Part shown: positions 1 through 11,515 of the stretch, in pieces
How the letters are laid out: the number at the start of each line of letters is the position of its first letter
How positions within the stretch are numbered: position 1 is the stretch's first letter
NCBI GenBank assembly: GCA_949825045.1
Contig: OX463829.1
Span: 2,852,001 to 2,916,000 of the forward strand
Length of the DNA: 64,000 bases
Source: Argyresthia goedartella
Taxonomy: Eukaryota; Arthropoda; Insecta; Lepidoptera; Argyresthiidae
Direction: 5' to 3'
Program-made: the position numbers and the translations under genes
Notes under the pieces: generated by a model
Seen by the model: only the letters and a program-made list of their open reading frames with translations
The model's database searches: none
What the model was told of the DNA's origin: nothing

Positions 1-240
1 ATTCTCGTAACCGCGAATCTCCATACATTGATTACCAAAGGAGGCCTAAAGAGATATTACTATTAATAAAATTGAATCGCCTTATTTTCATACTTCTATC
101 ACCGCTTAGGGCCATAATGGCTAAGCACAGTCGGCTACCGAAACGATGATTTGGAGTTTTTGTAAAGGAATCGTTTTGATAAGATAGTTATAAAATGAAA
201 GACAAAATTAGCAATGAGATACAAAGTTTTTATATTTGGA
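1..240. other. Window start, no gene recognised
   Basis: AT-rich sequence with no long open frame and no repeat family that I recognise. Confidence 0.5.
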
Positions 241-525
241 TCAAATAGAAATATGCATAGATAACATTATAGGGTTAATCTTCAAAGCATTTATTATGTC
301 AATTAAGTTTTGAGCGCCATTCTTATATTTATTTATAATAATATATAAGCTTTGTTGATCCTCACGCAGTATTATAGAGTGCAGTACTTTCAGCTTGGCT
401 TTGCAGGTTCTCTTGGACGTGCAAGACCATATCTGAGCTCCATCGTTCAAAAGTAGGAGTAAACGTTTATTACCTGTAATAATTAAACAACATTTAGTTA
501 AGTTGTCATCAAGTGATAACCCCAC
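241..525 (-). pseudogene. Possible reverse-transcriptase C-terminal remnant
   Basis: A 94-codon minus-strand frame contains GAQIWSCTSKRTCKAKLKVL. This resembles the segment after the RT domain in RTE-type LINEs, where a 'YGAxTW..T' motif precedes a basic stretch. No catalytic motif is present and the flanks do not extend the similarity. It may be a chance open frame. The match is weak and rests on recall of the family pattern. Confidence 0.25.
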
Positions 526-624
526 TGAACTCAGGCTTCATTCAAATATGAATAACATTGAGCTTACTTCCTTACAACATGCTAGCTCTATGCGGGTGGT
601 TATACAATACAATCAGCGATACAA

Positions 625-662
625 TATTTTATTTTATTACCAGCTAGTAATAAAATAAAATA
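625..662. repeat. Perfect 16-bp inverted repeat, 6-nt loop
   Basis: The arms TATTTTATTTTATTAC (625-640) and its exact reverse complement (647-662) flank the loop CAGCTA. It is AT-rich and could form a hairpin. No terminal-repeat element can be tied to it. Confidence 0.85.
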
Positions 663-979
663 AGTATATAAAGTAACGAACGTAAAGTAAATAAAATATA
701 TAAAATAACGAACATTTGCTGTCCAAATAGTTCATTTGTAGATCTAGTGAAGATGATTAGTCGCGGTATCTATGATGAGTACAGCACTATTGTAATTATG
801 GTAGGAAATCATTCAAACATTAGTCGGAATGATTTCAATTAAAGTGTTGAAACACTTCTAGACTTACATAGTAGGATGAAATGCAAATTTATACTATGCA
901 ATTTTCCATATGCCTGTAATTTGACAGAACTACAGAACAAATCTGTGCATAGAATGAATATTCATTTATTTAATTTAAC

Positions 980-1258
980 ATGTCATCACAGCGATGCTAT
1001 TTTATATTTCGACATGAAAATTTTATTCATAACTTTACTCTGACACGGGATACATTGTACCTGTCTAATAAATATAGAAAATTATTAGCTACATTGTTAG
1101 CTTATAATATATGCGACGCAGCTATAGTTGGTTTAACTAAGTTCAACTTGACATCAGCTTATTTTAAGAGTAATATGACATGCACCCCTATTGGGAATTC
1201 ACCTGTTAATTATACTTTGCATGCAACATTGGAATCTGTTCCAAGTAATTTAAATTAG
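980..1258 (+). other. Unrecognised 92-codon open frame
   Basis: This open frame lies just upstream of the LINE endonuclease frame. I do not recognise the product. It has no zinc knuckle or RRM-like pattern expected of a LINE ORF1. It could be the decayed 5' part of the LINE at 1306-5420, or chance in AT-rich DNA. Confidence 0.15.
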
Positions 1259-1305
1259 TTCATAAGACAATAGAGGAAATCTCTAGCATACAAGAGCCAC
1301 TAAAT

Positions 1306-2013
1306 ATGTCAAAATGTAAGCCCCAGTTAAATATTGCCCATCAAAACATCCAGGGGCTACCTGGCAAAGAACTTGTATTAGAATTATTTCTAAAAAATTC
1401 TGACATTGATATTATTTGTGTTACTGAACACTGGTTGAAGGAAAATATGATGTCTTTTAACATAAATAATAACAAAATTGTCAGTTGTTACAATAAAAAG
1501 ACTGCTGATAGATGTGGTTCTTTAATCTTAGGGAAAAATAATATTAAGGTGAAACAACGGAAAGATATTCTTGCACTTACTGTTGAAAGACAAATAGAGG
1601 TATCCTGTGTTGAGTTAGATAGCCATATTATTGTTTGTGTCTACAGGCCACCGAGGGATGAAAAAGGCCACGGCAATTTCGAAATATTTGAGAAAATTAT
1701 GGAGGAAGCCCTAATTAAACTTTGTAATAACAGAAAAAAGTTAATTATTTGTGGCGATCTTAATGTAGATCTGCTTGTAGATACAACACTGAAGCGACGA
1801 TTAATAACTCTGTTCAAATCATTTAATTTATGTCATGTATTTCTAGAGCCGACTAGAATTACACTTACCAGCCAAACTTGCTTAGATAACGTTTTTTGTG
1901 ACTCTGCATTCACAAGTAAAAGTGTAATTAACTGTTTACCCTCCGATCACAGTGGTCAAACAGTTTCATTCCCAATTACTATTAAGGATAAGACTGGTCC
2001 ATCATTTTATTAG
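1306..2013 (+). pseudogene. LINE APE-type endonuclease domain
   Basis: This is the endonuclease that nicks target DNA for target-primed reverse transcription. The 235 codons show the APE/exonuclease-III-fold motif series in order: an AHQNIQGL start block, the TEHW glutamate, CVYRPPR, the GDLNVD aspartate/asparagine block, DNVF, and the C-terminal SDHSGQ histidine block. All main catalytic blocks are visible. A TAG at 2011-2013 ends the frame, but the same frame continues open downstream with the typical linker, so this is a nonsense mutation and not the natural end. Decoding 1306 as the start is arbitrary, because the frame belongs to a larger polyprotein. Confidence 0.85.
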
Positions 2014-3033
2014 CCTATTACATCCCATAGACTAGAGACATATACGAAAAACTTAGATATAAATTTGCCAGTACCGGATTTTAATGAACAGAACCCAAAC
2101 AAAATCTACTCAGACTTCTTCAACATTATTGAGACAGAATTCAATAAAGTTTTCAAATTAAAGAAAGTCAGTGACTACAACGGTAAATCTAAATTTAATG
2201 ACTGGGCAACGTTTGGAATTCGTAAAAGTAGAGTTATCTTGAATGACCTTTATGATCAAAAAACCTATAACTTTGATCGAAAATTTCATGACTATGTTAA
2301 AAAATAGTCCAAAACTTTCAAGTTGGTTTGTAGAACTGCAAAAACTTTACACATTAATAGAAAAATTCAAAATTCAAATAATAGAATGAAAACAGTTTGG
2401 CAAATAATAAACCGCGAAACTGGCAAAGTTATACCAAGGGACACTGATTTCTGCCTAAAGATAGGTGGTGATGTTGTTAAATCCAACGCTGATGTTGCTC
2501 GAGCTTTTGAAACATTCTTCACCAATATAACCGTACTCACAACGGACCGTCTAAATTCATCTCCATTTGAAGCAGAGACTTTATTAAAAAATAACACTAG
2601 CGTCAGTAATGTATATTTAAAATTTCATCATGTATATCCCCAGGACATTGTCAAAACGTTTAAATTACTTAACTTAAAAATACGGAAGACCTGTGGGGTA
2701 TATCAGTCAAAGTCATTGATTCAGTAATTCTAGTTCTAGCCCCACACTTAGCTTATATATTCAATAAATGTGTTGAAGATGGGACTTTTCCAGTCCTCAT
2801 GAAACACAGTAAACTCATACCGCTGTTCAAATCGGGAGATAAGGGCGATCCTTCAAATTCCAGACCAATCTGTTCTTCCAACACTAAGTAAAATATTTGA
2901 AAAGATTATACTCAATCAAATGCTTTCACACTTCAACCGTACAAAACAACTCCACGCTAAACAATATGGTTTCACTAGGGATAAATCGACTACGGATGCA
3001 GGTATTACCCTTGTATCTCATATTTATTCTGCA
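2014..3033 (+). pseudogene. LINE linker and N-terminal reverse-transcriptase region (frame-broken)
   Basis: This continues the endonuclease frame. It reads through the linker (NDWATFGIRKSR, with the W-x-x-x-GIRKS pattern seen between EN and RT in CR1-group LINEs) to RT block 0/1. There is a second nonsense codon at 2305-2307. Frameshifts near 2690 and 2865 are needed to follow the block reading KLIPLFKSGDKGDPSNSRPI and then LSKIFEKII and QYGFTRDKST. The domain stops at codons for Ser-Ala (3028-3033), where a foreign LINE end is inserted. Its palm domain resumes at 3712. Confidence 0.75.
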
Positions 3034-3711
3034 AGTCCTTACCGTGCGCCAGCTCTATCTGTTGAAAGTCAGTCTATCAGCCCACAAAAATATCATACTC
3101 TCTGAGAGTTATGCCCACATGTGCTCGCGTCGAACTTACAGGGCCCCGGCACCACGTACCTGCACTAATTTTGCTCGCCGCTTTGGGGATGCGGCCGCGC
3201 TGTTGGTCTACAACGGTATACACAGAAAGCTAAGAAATTCAGGAAATTCTAGGTCTTTGTCAATCCACGAAAGTAAAATTGAAATCACGAAACTTCTAAA
3301 AACCCTTTCGTATGAGGACACGGAACAACTCCTTAAACCCTTTTCTTAAATATAAGTATTATGTCCTAATTTAATATAAATTAACTTTTATTATAATAAA
3401 ATAAATTTAATTCCTTTAAATTACATAACATTAATGATAAAAACCAAAATTGTTAAAGCTATACCTATCAATAAGTTTCTCCAAGTGATGGCAAAATATG
3501 CTAGAAATCGTTAAATGGTCACTCACGATACAGGCTTGCCTAGTGTGAGGACCAAAAGTAATACAAATTGTAAATTTTCGCCAAAATAGCCAACAAAATG
3601 GTATAACATTTACGAAAGAACGTGCCTATTTGAATTGTAAAACTGTACCTACATACTATAATTGTGTGCTATTTTAATAAATATTTTTTTCATTTTTCAT
3701 TTTCATTTTCA
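3034..3711 (+). mobile_element. Nested 5'-truncated LINE fragment
   Basis: This 678-bp insertion interrupts the RT domain between Ser-Ala and Trp-Glu codons that are adjacent in related elements. It carries the last roughly 75 codons of another LINE ORF (about 3118-3349, ending with SYEDTEQLLKPFS and a stop). A 3' UTR follows containing ACGATACAGGCTTGCC (also seen at about 50.28 kb), then a tail of TTTTCAT-like units (3689-3711). The 5' truncation and the tail are typical of LINE insertion. No clear target duplication was found. Confidence 0.75.
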
Positions 3712-4845
3712 TGGGAGACCGCACAGGATGCTATCGGAGTTTTTTGCGACCTGTCGAAGGCGTTTGATTGTGTTGATCATAATACGCTATTAATTAAATT
3801 AAATAATTACGGAGTTAGAAATAAAGCGTTGGATCTACTAAGATCATACCTAAGCAATAGAATTCAAAAGGCAGAAGTTAACGGCGTAAAATCTGATGGA
3901 TCGGGTGTTAAAATTGGCGTTCCACAAGGTTCCATATTAGGCCCTTTCTTATTCCTGGTATATATTAATGATCTGCCTTTCATGGTGGAGAAATTAACTG
4001 ACATAGTGTTGTTTGCTGATGATACTTCAATGGTCTTCAAAATTGAAAGACAAAAAGAAGATTTTGATGATGTTAATGGTGTATTGTCTTTAACCTTGAA
4101 TTGGTTCACAGTTAATAATTTATTGTTAAACGCTGGTAAAACCAAGTGTATCAAATTCTCACTTCCAAATGTCAGGCAAGTTGAGACCAGTTTGGTGTTA
4201 TACAACAGCACGTTAGAATTGGTAAATGATACGAAGTTTCTTGGAATAACCATTGATAGCAAATTGCAGTGGGGACCCCACATAGATAAATTGGCTGGTA
4301 AATTAAGTTCTGCGGCTTACGCTGTTAGAAACATCAGACAAAGCACGGATGTGGCTACATCTAGGCTAGTATATTTTAGTTATTTTCATAGTGTGATGTC
4401 CTATGGTATCTTGTTGTGGGGGAAAGCAGCGGATATTCAAACTATTTTTATTTTACAGAAAAGAGCTATTCGAGCAATTTATTATTTAAAACGAACAGAC
4501 TCCTTAAGAGAGCTTTTTAAAGAAATTGACATACTAACAGTAGCTAGTCAATTTATTTTCGAAAATATAATGTATGTACGCAAGAACCTTACAACATTAT
4601 CCAAACTTAGCGACAGCTGTAATGTTAACCTAAGAAATAATCACAGACTATGTGCGTCCCGTTTTAGACTCGCGAAGGTTAGCAATTCTTTCAAGGGTCA
4701 GTGCATTCTCTACTACAATAAGATACCTCTGGAGATTTTGAAATTGCCATTTGAGCAATTTAAAAAGCATGTTAAAGCGACTTTGTCGAAAAAGGGATAT
4801 CACAATGTTCAAGATTACTTAAATGACAGGACTGTATGGGGTTAA
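3712..4845 (+). pseudogene. LINE reverse-transcriptase palm, thumb and C-terminus
   Basis: One uninterrupted frame carries RT blocks in order: FCDLSKAFDCVDH (motif A aspartate), GVPQGSILGPFLFLVYINDL (B), LFADDTSMVF (C, the catalytic FADD), NLLLNAGKTKC (D), FLGITIDSKLQWGPHI (E/thumb), SYGILLWG, and a basic C-terminal tail to the TAA at 4843-4845. The catalytic aspartates are intact, but the complete polyprotein cannot be made because of the upstream stops, frameshifts and insertion. The open frame listed from 3664 starts inside the inserted LINE tail; the RT proper begins at 3712. Confidence 0.9.
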
Positions 4846-5011
4846 TCTGGCTTAACACAGACCTTGCTGTTAATAATTTTGTAATTATTTATTCCTGCTT
4901 ATTAATCATAACAATTAAATTTTTCATATTTGTATTAGTTAAGCACAACCTATTTTTAAAAGAGATCTAAAAATAAATCTGTGGGAGTTTCTACGCCCTT
5001 TTTCTCCCACA

Positions 5012-5336
5012 GTGTTATTCTCTCTTATACTCACCAAGGCCTTAAGCCTATGTAAATTTTGCTCCCTTTTGTAGTTTATTTTACCTGATTTAGCTGTACT
5101 TGGTATAATGATTAACAGGTACTCATTTTTCGTAATGTATAGCACTTATACTGTAATTATTAGGAAGAGCGCTGAATCCTGAAATACAGGTTAACCACCT
5201 AGCTCAGGTTCAGATGTTTTCTGTTTTTACCAGAGTTCAAATAATGCTTTACATGTATTAATTAAGCTCAAACATATTCTAGTGTAATACCTCGTTATGA
5301 TAAATAAATAAATTATTATTATTATTAATTATTATT
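5012..5336 (+). mobile_element. Nested LINE 3'-UTR fragment inside the CR1-group 3' UTR
   Basis: The host 3' UTR reads CTCCCACAG up to about 5011 and resumes at TGGTCCAATGTAGAG at about 5337. The copy at 50.9-51.1 kb shows these two pieces directly joined. The inserted segment ends in an AAATAAATTATTATTATTATT tail and contains CCTGAAATACAGG, a motif seen in lepidopteran LINE 3' ends. A short AGTG may be duplicated at both edges. Confidence 0.7.
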
Positions 5337-5420
5337 AGTGGTCCAATGTAGAGAAGAGGCAAAATATTACGTTTGCTAAGTATATGTAAAAATCTACAGT
5401 AAAAAAAAATAAAAAATAAG

Positions 5421-6285
5421 TATGTATTTAAGAAATTTAAAACGGTGCGGATCAAAACTTTAATCTCAGTCCTGCAACGATACCTTATTCTTATCAGACA
5501 ATTTTTCCACTTGTGATTTTCTGTATATTAAATTAAAAAGAAAAATGTAAACGTAACTTTTCAATAATAAACGAAAACTGCGTTGAAGAGCTTGTACCAG
5601 CTGCGTTTTCGTCTTGGTCGTTCATTTTATTTTACGTAAACTGCACAGAAGCACTTCACACACTGCACGCTTATTTTTCTAAACATGAAGTGACACCTGC
5701 ACCTATGGTTCCTATTCAAGGCTATGTCCAAAGCCTAGTATGAGATAAGAAATAACTTTTTGATTGGTTCTAAAAATACAACCCGTCCTAATTGGATAAC
5801 AAAACAATGTCATGAAACACAAAACAATATATCAATAGATGGCTAAGTAATATTTGTATAATGAAAGGGGTATAGAGGATAAGTGACCCAGGTCATCAAG
5901 CAGGTAAAGCCACTCACGATGACTAATGAATGAACGACACATGTTTGAATGTGTGGAGAAAAGTTTCAAGAGCGTTTTTACAATACAAATGGTGGCTAAC
6001 TGTACTTTTTACAATCCTCTCTGGCTGAGTGCGAGTTGGTTTTCATTTAAATAATAATGGTCGACAAAGGTTTTGGCCCCTAGCGGTAATATTCATCGGC
6101 CCCTAGCGGCAGCAACCCGTTTTTTTTAGGATTCCGAACTTTAACCTCTTAATGACACACAGCATCTTAAGATGCCATTTTCCCTGACATGTTTAATTTG
6201 GGAAATTTGAACGGCAACTTAGATGGCATACCCATAATTTTAAGCATAATCAAAGTGTAACTAATACTTGCCGCTACCCAACATC
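5421..6285. other. No gene recognised
   Basis: AT-rich sequence. A short imperfect direct repeat CGGCCCCTAGCGG / TTGGCCCCTAGCGG occurs around 6075-6115. No open frame of note and no known element was recognised. Confidence 0.5.
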
Positions 6286-6828
6286 GAAGTCGTCAACTCT
6301 TATGGTGATTGACCATAAGTTTAATTGGAGTTATCACATAGAACGAATATGTACAAAGCTACACGCTTTTCTAGCGAATATTTACATCATAAAAATCACC
6401 TACCCATAAAAAATACATACGTCATAAAAATCGCCTACCTTTTAACATCAGACTGATTCTGTACAATTCTCATTCATAAATCATACCTCGACTGTATACT
6501 GCGGCCACAAATTAAAATACTAAAAATAAAAGTACCTCCAAAATCAGACTGCAGTACACAAATGATGAGCTCAAACAATGTAAATCACTTCCAGTACATA
6601 CCAAAGCAGATTACGTACTTTTAAAAGAAGAATTATTTAACTTATCCGTCCAAATACCGCTAGTATACAAAATTGTCACTAGAATCTCCACGAAGAAAGA
6701 ACTGACGACTGTAGGAGCTACTAACTACAACGGAAAACGCCAAATTTCAAATCTTGTTCCCCTTCTTAAAAGTCTCTGTCCAGAACTTAAATCTTCAATC
6801 AACCACACATTAAAATCACACCTTAAAT
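6286..6828 (+). pseudogene. Highly decayed LINE reverse-transcriptase C-terminal remnant
   Basis: One frame reads DHKFNWSYHIERICTKL, matching the 'LGI.iD.kl.W..HI..ic.Kl' thumb region of CR1/Jockey-type RTs. A second frame is open for about 88 codons (about 6564-6828) and ends in LKSHLK before a stop, like a LINE C-terminus. Several frameshifts separate them. No catalytic block is visible. The identification rests on the single thumb motif plus position. Confidence 0.4.
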
Positions 6829-7735
6829 AATTTCTACCATAATTTTACACGAACAGTTATTGTGCCTTTTAGCCAGCGAACAGCTTCACGCTTAAAACGT
6901 GTATACAACTACCTACATACTGATGTAGATTAATTGTTTACTGTATACAAACCCTTGTGGATAAAGTAGTAACCCTAAGTTAAATATACAAGAAACTCTG
7001 TAGAATCGATAGTAAACGAAAAAAAATATATATGAAGGGACTTATTTCGATGATCTCAAATATAGAAAGAAGGACAAAAATGAACCCCTCCCGCCCATAT
7101 CTCCAAAACTGCTTTTTTTATAAATTCGTAATACTGGTTTTTATTTAAATATATTAGAAAAATAATGAGAAATTGGTTCAAGTAGGAAGGGAGGGGAGGA
7201 GGCAATTAGAAGGAAAATCATAAATGAAAAAAATATATTTTCCAAACCGTATCTTGTGACATGTCTAAATAAAGGCCCTGTTGCGGAGATCTCAAATATA
7301 TTTTATCATAAACCTGGCTTCCGTTTCCGGGTGTCAAACCTACCAGACGTGTTACAAGTGCTCCAGCTTTTATTTACCGTAAAGTGTGCTAAAAGTGATT
7401 GTAGTGCCGTGTAAATAAGTGACTAGTACTCATTTAGTGCCAATTAATTTAGACAATGTCAGATGTGCCGGGTTCAAATTGAAATAAGCTCGTAATAAGC
7501 GAAAGCATCCAGCTAAATTCTGTTGATAAAGCCAGTCATTTTTGAAATTAATCAGTACTACCAACATTTCATCAAACCATAGACAATAAATCGTGGTCGT
7601 TTCCGGTTCGCAAATACCGGTTGTGTTCCGATTTTTATCGTACATCACTACCATTTTTTCAATTCATTCACTCATCAAGATGTCAAAACAAATCATCAAA
7701 GCAAAGTGATAGAAGGATTGTAAACAAAACAAAAA

Positions 7736-9049
7736 ATGCAAACCAACAAGCAATTGGTCCAACAAGCGCTACATAAAGGGCTTTTCCACACCCGTCCGAG
7801 GACCCAATCTCTTGGCGATGTGTCCAACTTGCAAAATTCGACGCAAGAACAACAAAACTCTTCCGTCAAAAATGGCAAAAGAACTCGCAGCCCCCGGGAA
7901 TGCTATATCAAACCACCTCATAAACAAGCCAAAGTGGACAACTACTGGCTTAGTAACCCCATACAATTGTCAAACAGCTTCACTGGTCTAGATACTGAAC
8001 CAGAACCAGCACAATTAGAGGGTGAGAAACAGCAATCTCAACATGCAGTTAAAGAACCAAGACCGCCCCCAATATTCGTAGACAGAGTGGATAATATCCA
8101 ACCTCTTATTGACCTCCTCAACGAGCATGCCAAAGACAACTACTTGATTAAGGTCTTGCGTAACGACCAAGTCAAAATACAACCTAAATCTGGTGAACAC
8201 TACAAAAATATTGTTAACCAACTTGAACTGAAGGGTACAGAATTTCACACATACAAACCTTAGCAAGACAGAACCTACAAGGTAGTTTTGAAGAATATCC
8301 ACCCATCAACTGATACTGATGATATTAAACAAGCACTAGGCGAGCTTGGTCACACCGCCACTAATATCTGGAACATCAAGGCAAGGTCCACCAACAAACC
8401 ACTGCCCATATTCTTTATTGAACTGCAACCATGCAGCAATAACAAGGACATTTATAACCTAAAATACCTGCTACACTGCCAAGTCAAGATAGAAGAGCAA
8501 ATTCCAAAAAGGGTGATCCCGCAGTGCGCCAACTGCCAACAATACGGTCACACAAAGACATACTGCAGAAGACAACCAAAATGCATAAAATGTGCTGGTG
8601 AGCACATGTCAGTAGATTGTCCCAGGAAGACTAGATCAAATGATGTCAAATGTATTCTATGTGAGGGGAACCACCCAGCTAACTACAAGGGATGTACAGT
8701 CTACAAAGAGCTCCAAAAAATAAAATACCCATCACTAAGACCGAAAACCATACCAGGAAATAAGGCAATTAAAGCACCTGGTAACCTTCTACCAAAGCCC
8801 CAAATATACTCTAACCTTCTACCAAAGCCTCAAACATACTCCTATAGTGACGCTGCTAAAGCAACTCAAAAGTCTGATGAAATATACCAGGACAATCTAA
8901 ACCCCAATACACCACCCAACCCTACAAAACCAGACGAGATGAAGATGCTCATGTCAATGATGCAGCAAATGATGCAGCAACTTACTACTGTAACAAATCT
9001 ACTATTGTCCATAACGTCCAGACTGCCAAATTCGATTCAATTAAATTAG
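7736..9049 (+). pseudogene. Jockey-type ORF1 (gag-like nucleic-acid-binding protein), one nonsense codon
   Basis: This is the RNA-binding protein that packages the LINE transcript. Residues about 115-290 read PPPIFVDRV and the VVLKNIHPS-LPIFFIEL block typical of Jockey/PRE-like C2HC gag. Three zinc knuckles follow (CANCQQYGHTKTYC, CIKCAGEHMSVDC, CILCEGNHPANYKGC). The C-terminus is proline-rich with a Met/Gln stretch (MKMLMSMMQQMMQQL). A TAG at 8261-8263 interrupts the frame in the middle of a conserved YKP-QDR segment, where a lysine codon (AAG) is the likely ancestral state. The frame otherwise stays open for 437 codons. A two-fold local repeat of LLPKPQ(I/T)YS occurs near 8785-8840. Confidence 0.85.
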
Positions 9050-9324
9050 TCCTATGGAATGCCAACGGCCTACCAAACCACAAGCTAGAAGTAAAAGCTT
9101 TTCTTGAAGAAAATAATATTGACATCATGTTAATAACTGAGCCACACTTCACTGATAAGAACAACTTCAGTATCCCTAAGTTCAAAGTTTATCACACTAT
9201 GCATCCATCCGGGGCAGCACATGGAGGAAGCGCTATCCTAGTAAAACAAAACATACGCCACTATGAAATGGAGCCATACTGCACAGAAATGTTTCAAGCT
9301 TCAAATATTTCTATAGAAGATTGA
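9026..9324 (+). pseudogene. Jockey-type ORF2 endonuclease N-terminal part
   Basis: The frame LVLWNANGLPNHKLEV ... LITEPHFT ... GGSAILVKQNI is the N-terminal half of the APE endonuclease of Jockey ORF2 (asparagine and glutamate catalytic blocks visible). It overlaps the 3' end of ORF1, as is common in this group. It ends in a TGA at 9322-9324. The central endonuclease blocks (Y-P-P and G-D-x-N) are missing between here and 9383, so a deletion of a few hundred bases is inferred. Confidence 0.75.
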
Positions 9325-9382
9325 CAAGGCCGACTAAAGAACAACTACTACGAAGGGACGGCAGCTACTGCAAGCCATAAAC

Positions 9383-10971
9383 TTGCTTAACTTAAGCGTG
9401 GTCTCATCTGGAAAACCGACTTACTGGCCTACTGACAAAAACAAGATACCAGATCTTCTAGATTTTTACATAATCAAAGGACTAAGCAAGGATAAAATAG
9501 AATGCAAGGGTAGCTATGAACTCTCATCTGATCATTCCCCAGTATTTGCTACAGTCGACATGAATGTCATTATCACACCCAGACCCTGCAAGTTACACAA
9601 TCGACAAACAGACTGGGAACACTTTCAACAACTAGCATCCGAAAGAATCTGCACATCTGCACCGCTAAAAAGTGACAATGATATTGAAAAAGCTGTGGAA
9701 CACTTCAATCAATGCATACAAGTGTCAGCATGGGAATCAAACCCAGAGCCGAAAGCAAAAGATCAAACACAAATTCCCAAAAACATAAGAGATATACTTG
9801 CAGAGAAACGCAGAGCAAGGAAAGCGTGGCAAACTCACAGGTGTCCCAGCAATAAAAAGACACTGAACTATATCACCAATAAACTTAAAACACTACTCGA
9901 AGATGTAAGGAATGAAGGAGTTCAGAAATACCTTAGAAGTCTTGATAGAACAGCAGGAACTGAGTATTCGCTGTGGAAAGCCACTAAGAAGCTAAACCAG
10001 CCTCAGAAGCATCACCCCCCCATATGCAAATCTGACCAAACATGGGCGAAAAGTGACACAGAGAAGGCTGACACTTTCGCGTACCACCTAGAAAGGGTAT
10101 TCGTCCCAAACCCAGACAACGGCTCTACTAAAACCAATGAAGTAAATGAGCTACTTACTAAGACTTACCAGCTTGATCTTCCAGTTGAAAATTTTTCTAA
10201 GAACGAAGTTGTTGCAGCAATAAAGAATCTAGCTAACCACAAATCTCCAGGGTTTGATCTTATAACTGCAACCATCCTTAAACATTTGCCAGTGGAAGCT
10301 GTGGAACTCCTAACATATATATTTAATGCCATTCTACAGCGCAACTTCATCCCAAGGCAATGGAAAGTGGCACAAATAATAATGATTGTTAAACCGGGAA
10401 AACCAGCAACGGATGTAAAATCATATCGTCCAATAAGCCTGCTGCCAATCACATCAAAATTACTGGAAACATTGTTCCTAAGGAGACTCATGCCTATAAT
10501 CCACCAGAAAAACATCATTCCAGAGCACCAGTTTGGCTTCAGACAGAGGCATAGTACAATAGAACAGGTCCACAGATTGATAGAAAAAATAAACACCACA
10601 TTCGAAAAAAAGGAGTACTGCTCTGCAATATTTCTGGACATCTCTCAGGCATTTGACCGAGTATGGCACGAAGGACTACTCTACAAAATTAGATTGTACT
10701 TTCCCATTAATTACTACTTATTCCTCAAATCATATCTGAGTGAGAGATACTTCTTTGTCAAGCTGGGAGAGGACTCAACTACTTTACACCCAATACAAGC
10801 AGGAGTGCCACAGGGAAGTGTCCTTGGACCTATACTATATATCCTTTACACCGCAGACTTACCAGTCAGCACTGATGTTGTTACTGGAACCTTTGCTGAC
10901 GACACGGCAGTCCTAGCCTCAGACCAGAGCCCAACAGCAGCTTCAGCCAAACTTCAATCGAGCATAAATTC
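9383..10971 (+). pseudogene. Jockey-type ORF2: endonuclease C-terminus and reverse transcriptase, 5' part
   Basis: This starts in the C-terminal endonuclease region (PDLLDFYIIKGL, then SSDHSPV with the catalytic histidine). It continues through a linker to RT blocks: HKSPGFDLITATILK, SYRPISLLPITSKLLE, HQFGFRQRHST, AIFLDISQAFDRVWHEGLLYKI (motif A), AGVPQGSVLGPILYILYTADL (B) and GTFADDTAVLAS (C). The catalytic Asp residues are present. The frame runs to 10971, where the BEL-1 5' LTR begins; beyond that point the apparent frame is LTR sequence. It resumes at 16023 without loss. Confidence 0.9.
10967..10971. repeat. BEL-1 target-site duplication, left copy
   Basis: AATTC immediately precedes the TG of the 5' LTR. 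The same five bases (16023-16027) follow the CA end of the 3' LTR. Five base pairs is the normal duplication length for BEL/Pao. Confidence 0.95.
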
Positions 10972-11493
10972 TGTTCGATTCAGAATCGATACTCGATCGA
11001 TGGTTTCGGAACGGCCATTTTGAATTTGACGGAGCTGCCAACCTAGCAGTTTTTGACAACTGACAGACGAAAAGCCCCCGCAATGTGACGCGTATTGATT
11101 TGGGCATTGAAATTAAATCGTAAGCCATCTGGAATTGTATTCGGGCTCCCCTCAGGATTGTCTATATAGCTGAGTGTATTGTGGTTCCTCGAACCAGATA
11201 AAGTTCGCATTTACGTAACATAACCTGTGTTGGAACACTGTGTTCGTCGAAGCTGGCCTGCCAGCCATACCTGGTTGGCTGAAGAACCTGTCTACCAAGA
11301 AGAGCCTAGGGTGCACCCAGGCCTTGCAGAGAGACAGGAGTTTGACGGGAACGAAGCACAGACCAGGTCAGATAGAATCTATTTACTTTAGCTCGGTGAA
11401 TCGCCGACGTTCTTGCTTCTTGGCATCTGATAGCTACGCTACCTCGTAGCTATGGGCCCCTGCGAGGTCATTGGGTGCCGAGAGGCCTGAACA
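10972..11493 (+). repeat. BEL-1 5' LTR
   Basis: 522 bp from TGTTCGATTC to GGCCTGAACA. Compared with the 3' LTR I see only one substitution/deletion cluster (near 11030) and one T-run length change. A 9-bp stem (ATAGCTACG / CGTAGCTAT, 11430-11453) lies near its end and may mark the transcript 3' end. A 69-codon frame inside it is identical in both LTRs and is not considered a gene. Confidence 0.95.
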
Positions 11494-11496
11494 TTT

Positions 11497-11515
11497 TGGT
11501 AGCAAGAGCGTGGTT
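11497..11515 (+). promoter_or_regulatory. BEL-1 primer-binding site (putative)
   Basis: TGGTAGCAAGAGCGTGGTT begins 3 bases after the 5' LTR. TGG pairs with the CCA of a tRNA 3' end. BEL-2 has an almost identical site (TGGTAGCAGGAGCGCGG) at the same place, which supports function. I do not assign the tRNA. Confidence 0.7.

Larger units (their letters stand above)
1306..5420 (+). mobile_element. CR1-group (Daphne-like) LINE, inactivated, with two nested insertions
   Basis: A non-LTR retrotransposon reading rightwards: APE-type endonuclease, linker, reverse transcriptase, then a 3' UTR. The RT signature (FCDLSKAFDCVDH, GVPQGSILGP, FADDTS) fits the CR1/Daphne group rather than Jockey or RTE. The frame is broken by two nonsense codons and at least two frameshifts. 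Two younger insertions lie inside it, at 3034-3711 in the RT domain and at about 5012-5336 in the 3' UTR. The family's 3' end (CCAATGTAGAGAAG motif) recurs at 38.5, 50.8, 55.0 and 56.8 kb. The 5' end is not defined. Confidence 0.85.

Noticed and set aside
11240..11449. Identical 69-codon ORF at 11240 and 15769
   Set aside because: Both lie inside the BEL-1 LTRs. Identity reflects LTR identity, not a gene.
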